A stretch of DNA of 8,209 nucleotides from an uncultured Clostridia bacterium (GTDB lineage: Bacteria; Bacillota; Clostridia; Oscillospirales; Acutalibacteraceae). Where the stretch lies: NCBI GenBank assembly GCA_945875045.1, contig CAMCIX010000056.1, positions 1 through 8,209 on the forward strand. Direction: 5' to 3'. The position numbers and the translations under genes were made by a program. The first letter of the stretch is position 1. Every line of letters starts with the position of its first letter. A model generated the notes under the pieces. That model had not been told where the DNA came from. It saw nothing but the letters and a program-made list of their open reading frames with translations, and did no database searches. This document shows, in pieces, positions 6,401 through 8,209 of the stretch.

Positions 6401-7585
6401 ATGGATATAAAACTCAACTATTCAGATATAAAATTCAAGGATAACGGCAAGTTAAAGCTGTTGATTATAGTAGGCACCCGCCCCGAAATCATACGCCTTG
6501 CGGCGGTTATAAATAAATGCCGCGAATATTTTGACTGTATTTTGGCGCATACGGGGCAAAATTATGACTATAACTTAAACGGTGTATTTTTCAAAGATTT
6601 GAAATTAGCCGACCCCGAGGTGTATATGGACGCTGTAGGGGACGATTTGGGCGCTACCGTCGGCAATATTATAAATTGTTCGTATAAGCTTATGTCGGAG
6701 ATTAAGCCCGATGCTCTGCTTATTTTGGGAGACACCAATTCCTGCCTGTCGGCTATTTCTGCAAAGCGTCTGCATATCCCGATTTTCCATATGGAGGCGG
6801 GCAACCGCTGTAAGGACGAGTGTTTGCCCGAAGAAACCAACCGCCGAATTGTGGATATTATATCCGACGTTAATATGGCTTACTCAGAGCACGCGAGGCG
6901 TTACCTTGCCGAGTGCGGACTGCCAAAGGAGCGCACCTATGTCACAGGCTCGCCTATGGCGGAGGTACTGCACGCGAATTTAGCCGAAATAAAGGCAAGC
7001 GATATTCACGAAAAATTAGGGCTTGAAAAGGGCAAATATATTTTACTCTCTGCCCACAGGGAGGAAAATATCGATACCGAGAAAAACTTTTTATCCCTCT
7101 TTACCGCTATTAACAAAATGGCGGAAAAGTACGATATGCCGATACTATATTCCTGCCATCCGCGCTCTAAAAAGAGATTAGAACAAAGCGGCTTTAAGCT
7201 TGATAAAAGGGTTATTAAGCACCAGCCGCTGGGCTTCCACGATTACAACTGTCTGCAAATGAACGCCTTTTGCGTTGTGTCCGACAGCGGAACCTTGCCC
7301 GAGGAAAGCTCATTTTTTACAAGCATAGGAAAGCCTTTTCCCGCGGTTTGTATACGTACCTCTACCGAACGCCCCGAGGCGCTGGACAAAGCTTGCTTTA
7401 TCCTTGCTGGAATCGACGAAAAGAGCCTTTTGCAGGCGGTCGATACGGCGGTGGAAATGAATAAAAACGGCGACTTCGGAATACCCGTTCCCGATTATAC
7501 AGAGGAAAACGTATCTACCAAGGTTGTAAAAATAATTCAGTCCTATACGGGCGTTGTAAATAAAATGGTTTGGAGAAAATTTTAA
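6401..7585 (+). CDS. capG: Non-hydrolysing UDP-sugar 2-epimerase (CapG/FnlC type), last step to UDP-L-FucNAc
   Basis: A 394-residue cytosolic GT-B-fold enzyme related to WecB. Motifs in order: IIVGTRPEIIRLA at 22-34; HTGQNYDYNLN at 50-60; LILGDTNS at 107-114 with D111; HMEAGNRCKDECLPEETNRR at 130-149 with E132 and E144; VTGSPM at 181-186; LSAHREEN at 216-223 with H219; VSDSGTLPEES at 293-303; and RTSTERPEAL at 319-328. D111, E132, E144 and H219 correspond to catalytic residues known in WecB. The short EAGNRC...PEETNRR loop separates the CapG/FnlC branch from WecB/MnaA. With CapE and CapF present, the expected reaction is C2 epimerisation of UDP-2-acetamido-2,6-dideoxy-L-talose to UDP-N-acetyl-L-fucosamine. 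About 15 residues precede the usual N-terminus, but the Shine-Dalgarno supports the ATG at 6401. It is the last gene of the operon in this window. Confidence 0.95.
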   Translation: MDIKLNYSDIKFKDNGKLKLLIIVGTRPEIIRLAAVINKCREYFDCILAHTGQNYDYNLNGVFFKDLKLADPEVYMDAVGDDLGATVGNIINCSYKLMSEIKPDALLILGDTNSCLSAISAKRLHIPIFHMEAGNRCKDECLPEETNRRIVDIISDVNMAYSEHARRYLAECGLPKERTYVTGSPMAEVLHANLAEIKASDIHEKLGLEKGKYILLSAHREENIDTEKNFLSLFTAINKMAEKYDMPILYSCHPRSKKRLEQSGFKLDKRVIKHQPLGFHDYNCLQMNAFCVVSDSGTLPEESSFFTSIGKPFPAVCIRTSTERPEALDKACFILAGIDEKSLLQAVDTAVEMNKNGDFGIPVPDYTEENVSTKVVKIIQSYTGVVNKMVWRKF

Positions 7586-7591
7586 TATAAA

Positions 7592-7604
7592 TACTTATAA
7601 AGTA
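7592..7604. repeat. Weak AT-rich hairpin after capG
   Basis: TACTT-ATA-AAGTA forms a 5-base stem with a 3-base loop, 7 bases after the capG stop. It lacks GC pairs and a following T-run, so it is not a convincing intrinsic terminator. No better terminator is visible between capG and spoVT. Confidence 0.25.
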
Positions 7605-7619
7605 AAATCAGCAGTATAA

Positions 7620-7670
7620 ATCCCCTTGTTTAACAAATAATAGAATCACGATTCAATAAAATAAGGGGAT
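7620..7670 (+). promoter_or_regulatory. Inverted repeat in the spoVT leader that includes its Shine-Dalgarno
   Basis: ATCCCCTT (7620-7627) is the exact reverse complement of AAGGGGAT (7663-7670). The right arm holds the only Shine-Dalgarno for spoVT, ending 8 bases before the ATG at 7679. In RNA the left arm could act as an anti-Shine-Dalgarno, closing a 35-base loop that itself contains GAATC-AC-GATTC (7643-7654). As DNA the same symmetry could be a protein-binding site; SpoVT and AbrB-like proteins bind loosely symmetric AT-rich sites. I could not find a convincing sigma-A or sigma-G promoter in the 93-base spacer. There is no T-run after the right arm, so it is not a terminator. Confidence 0.45.
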
Positions 7671-7678
7671 TAAAATAT

Positions 7679-8165
7679 ATGAAAGCCACAGGAATAGTCA
7701 GAAGAATAGACGACCTCGGAAGGGTTGTAATACCTAAAGAGATTCGCCGCACTATGCGTATTCGCGAGGGCGACCCGCTGGAAATATACACGAATTCCGG
7801 TGGGGAGGTCATTTTTAAAAAGTATTCGCCTATAGGGGAGCTTTCCTCGTTTGCTTCTCAATATGCGGAGGCGCTTAACGCCGCGACCGATTTAACCGTG
7901 CTTATCTGCGACCGCGACCATTGTATCGCGGCGTCGGGAATATCCAAAAAGGAGGTTCTTGAACGCCGCGTGACCCAGAATGTCGAGGATATTATGGAGG
8001 GCAGGCGAGTTGAGGTTTATCCGAGCGGAAAGTCCGTTCCGGCAATAGAGGGAATCGACCAGAGCATTGCCGTAGCCGCGCCGATTGTAGCGTCGGGAGA
8101 TGTCAGCGGAGCGGTGGTGCTTACCTCCGCGGACGGCGGGAGCGCCAATGAGAGCGACATTAAAT
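7679..8165 (+). CDS. spoVT: Stage V sporulation protein T (AbrB-type transcriptional regulator), 3'-truncated
   Basis: 162 genuine residues are present, against about 178 in Bacillus subtilis SpoVT. The N-terminal SpoVT-AbrB swapped-hairpin DNA-binding domain starts MKATGIVRRIDDLGRVVIPK and continues through EIRRTMRIREGDPLEI to about residue 50, nearly identical to other SpoVT proteins. The rest is the GAF-like domain, with LTVLICDRDHCIAAVGIS-like sequence near 72-88 (as encoded, the Ala-Ala is followed by Ser-Gly) and VAAPIVASGDVSGAVVL near 132-148. SpoVT is a forespore regulator that tunes sigma-G-dependent genes and spore coat/cortex formation. The gene stays open to the end of the window only because it reads into adapter sequence from 8166; the apparent residues after K162 (SVSYTHLRAHET and onward) are artefact. 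GC content is about 54%, clearly above the upstream operon. It is probably a resident core gene bordering the polysaccharide locus. Confidence 0.95.
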
Positions 8166-8184
8166 CTGTCTCTTATACACATCT
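8166..8184 (+). other. Tn5 mosaic end from Nextera library preparation (adapter contamination)
   Basis: CTGTCTCTTATACACATCT is an exact copy of the 19-base Tn5 mosaic end used by the Nextera tagmentation transposase. It falls inside spoVT without respect to its frame and is followed directly by the rest of the adapter at the contig tip, so it is a library artefact and not a transposon in the organism. Genomic sequence ends at 8165. Confidence 0.98.
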
Positions 8185-8209
8185 CCGAGCCCACGAGACC
8201 TCTCTACAT
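8185..8209 (+). other. Nextera read-2/i7 adapter with index sequence (adapter contamination)
   Basis: CCGAGCCCACGAGAC (8185-8199) is the reverse complement of the Nextera read-2 transposase adapter tail. CTCTCTAC (8200-8207) matches the i7 index known as N707, and the final AT (8208-8209) is the start of the P7-side sequence. This is a read-through from a short insert that was not trimmed before assembly. Confidence 0.97.

Noticed and set aside
7620..7670. The inverted repeat before spoVT as an intrinsic terminator of the capsule operon
   Set aside because: The loop of 35 bases is long and no T-run follows the right arm on the + strand; the right arm is a better Shine-Dalgarno.
7630..7861. 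Two minus-strand frames of 60-63 residues over the spoVT start
   Set aside because: They are antisense shadows of the strongly conserved AbrB-type domain.
1..8165. CRISPR arrays, tRNA or rRNA genes, insertion sequences, toxin-antitoxin or defence genes
   Set aside because: I looked for direct-repeat arrays, tRNA-like ends and transposase or defence motifs and saw none; the window is almost fully occupied by the eight genes listed.
8166..8184. Natural Tn5-type transposon end interrupting spoVT
   Set aside because: The mosaic end is an engineered sequence, and it is followed by the Illumina read-2 tail and an index, which are only found in sequencing libraries.
7892..8194. Minus-strand 100-residue open frame starting at GTG 8194
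   Set aside because: Its first ten residues are translated from the sequencing adapter and the rest is antisense to spoVT.

Overview
This is an 8.2-kb piece of a Gram-positive, endospore-forming Clostridia-type genome, probably a contig from a gut-type isolate or metagenome. The evidence is an AT-rich polysaccharide operon with strong GGAGG-type ribosome binding sites, followed by a near-complete spoVT. SpoVT is a sporulation regulator restricted to endospore-forming Firmicutes. Genus cannot be told from the window. Every real gene lies on the + strand and the coding density is very high.

Layout. Bases 3-701 hold the 3' part of a polysaccharide pyruvyl transferase. Its stop overlaps the start of a ferredoxin-domain/F420-hydrogenase-beta-like oxidoreductase (701-1831). 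Then come the three enzymes of the UDP-N-acetyl-L-fucosamine route: capE/fnlA (1860-2882), capF/fnlB (4097-5299) and capG/fnlC (6401-7585). Two accessory genes sit between them: a PF14907-type nucleotidyltransferase (2892-4058) and a membrane acyltransferase-3 protein (5332-6399). Gaps are at most 38 bases and several starts are coupled to the preceding stop, so the seven genes look like one operon that began upstream of the window. The glycosyltransferases, flippase and polymerase needed to build a glycan must lie outside.

How the genes work together. CapE, CapF and CapG would convert UDP-GlcNAc to UDP-L-FucNAc. The acyltransferase and pyruvyl transferase would decorate the resulting capsule or exopolysaccharide. 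The oxidoreductase and the nucleotidyltransferase have family assignments but no established role in such clusters.

After a 93-base spacer the composition changes from AT-rich to about 54% GC and spoVT begins (7679). Its Shine-Dalgarno lies in one arm of an 8-base inverted repeat. spoVT is cut off near its C-terminus because the last 44 bases (8166-8209) are not genomic. They are an Illumina Nextera adapter: the Tn5 mosaic end, the read-2 adapter, an 8-base i7 index and the first two bases of the P7 side. This is the clearest anomaly in the window, and it creates false protein sequence on both strands. I did not find a novel defence, mobile or RNA system here. The most biologically open items are the ferredoxin/F420-like gene paired with the pyruvyl transferase, the nucleotidyltransferase inserted in the FucNAc operon, and the acyltransferase lacking a usually conserved glutamate.
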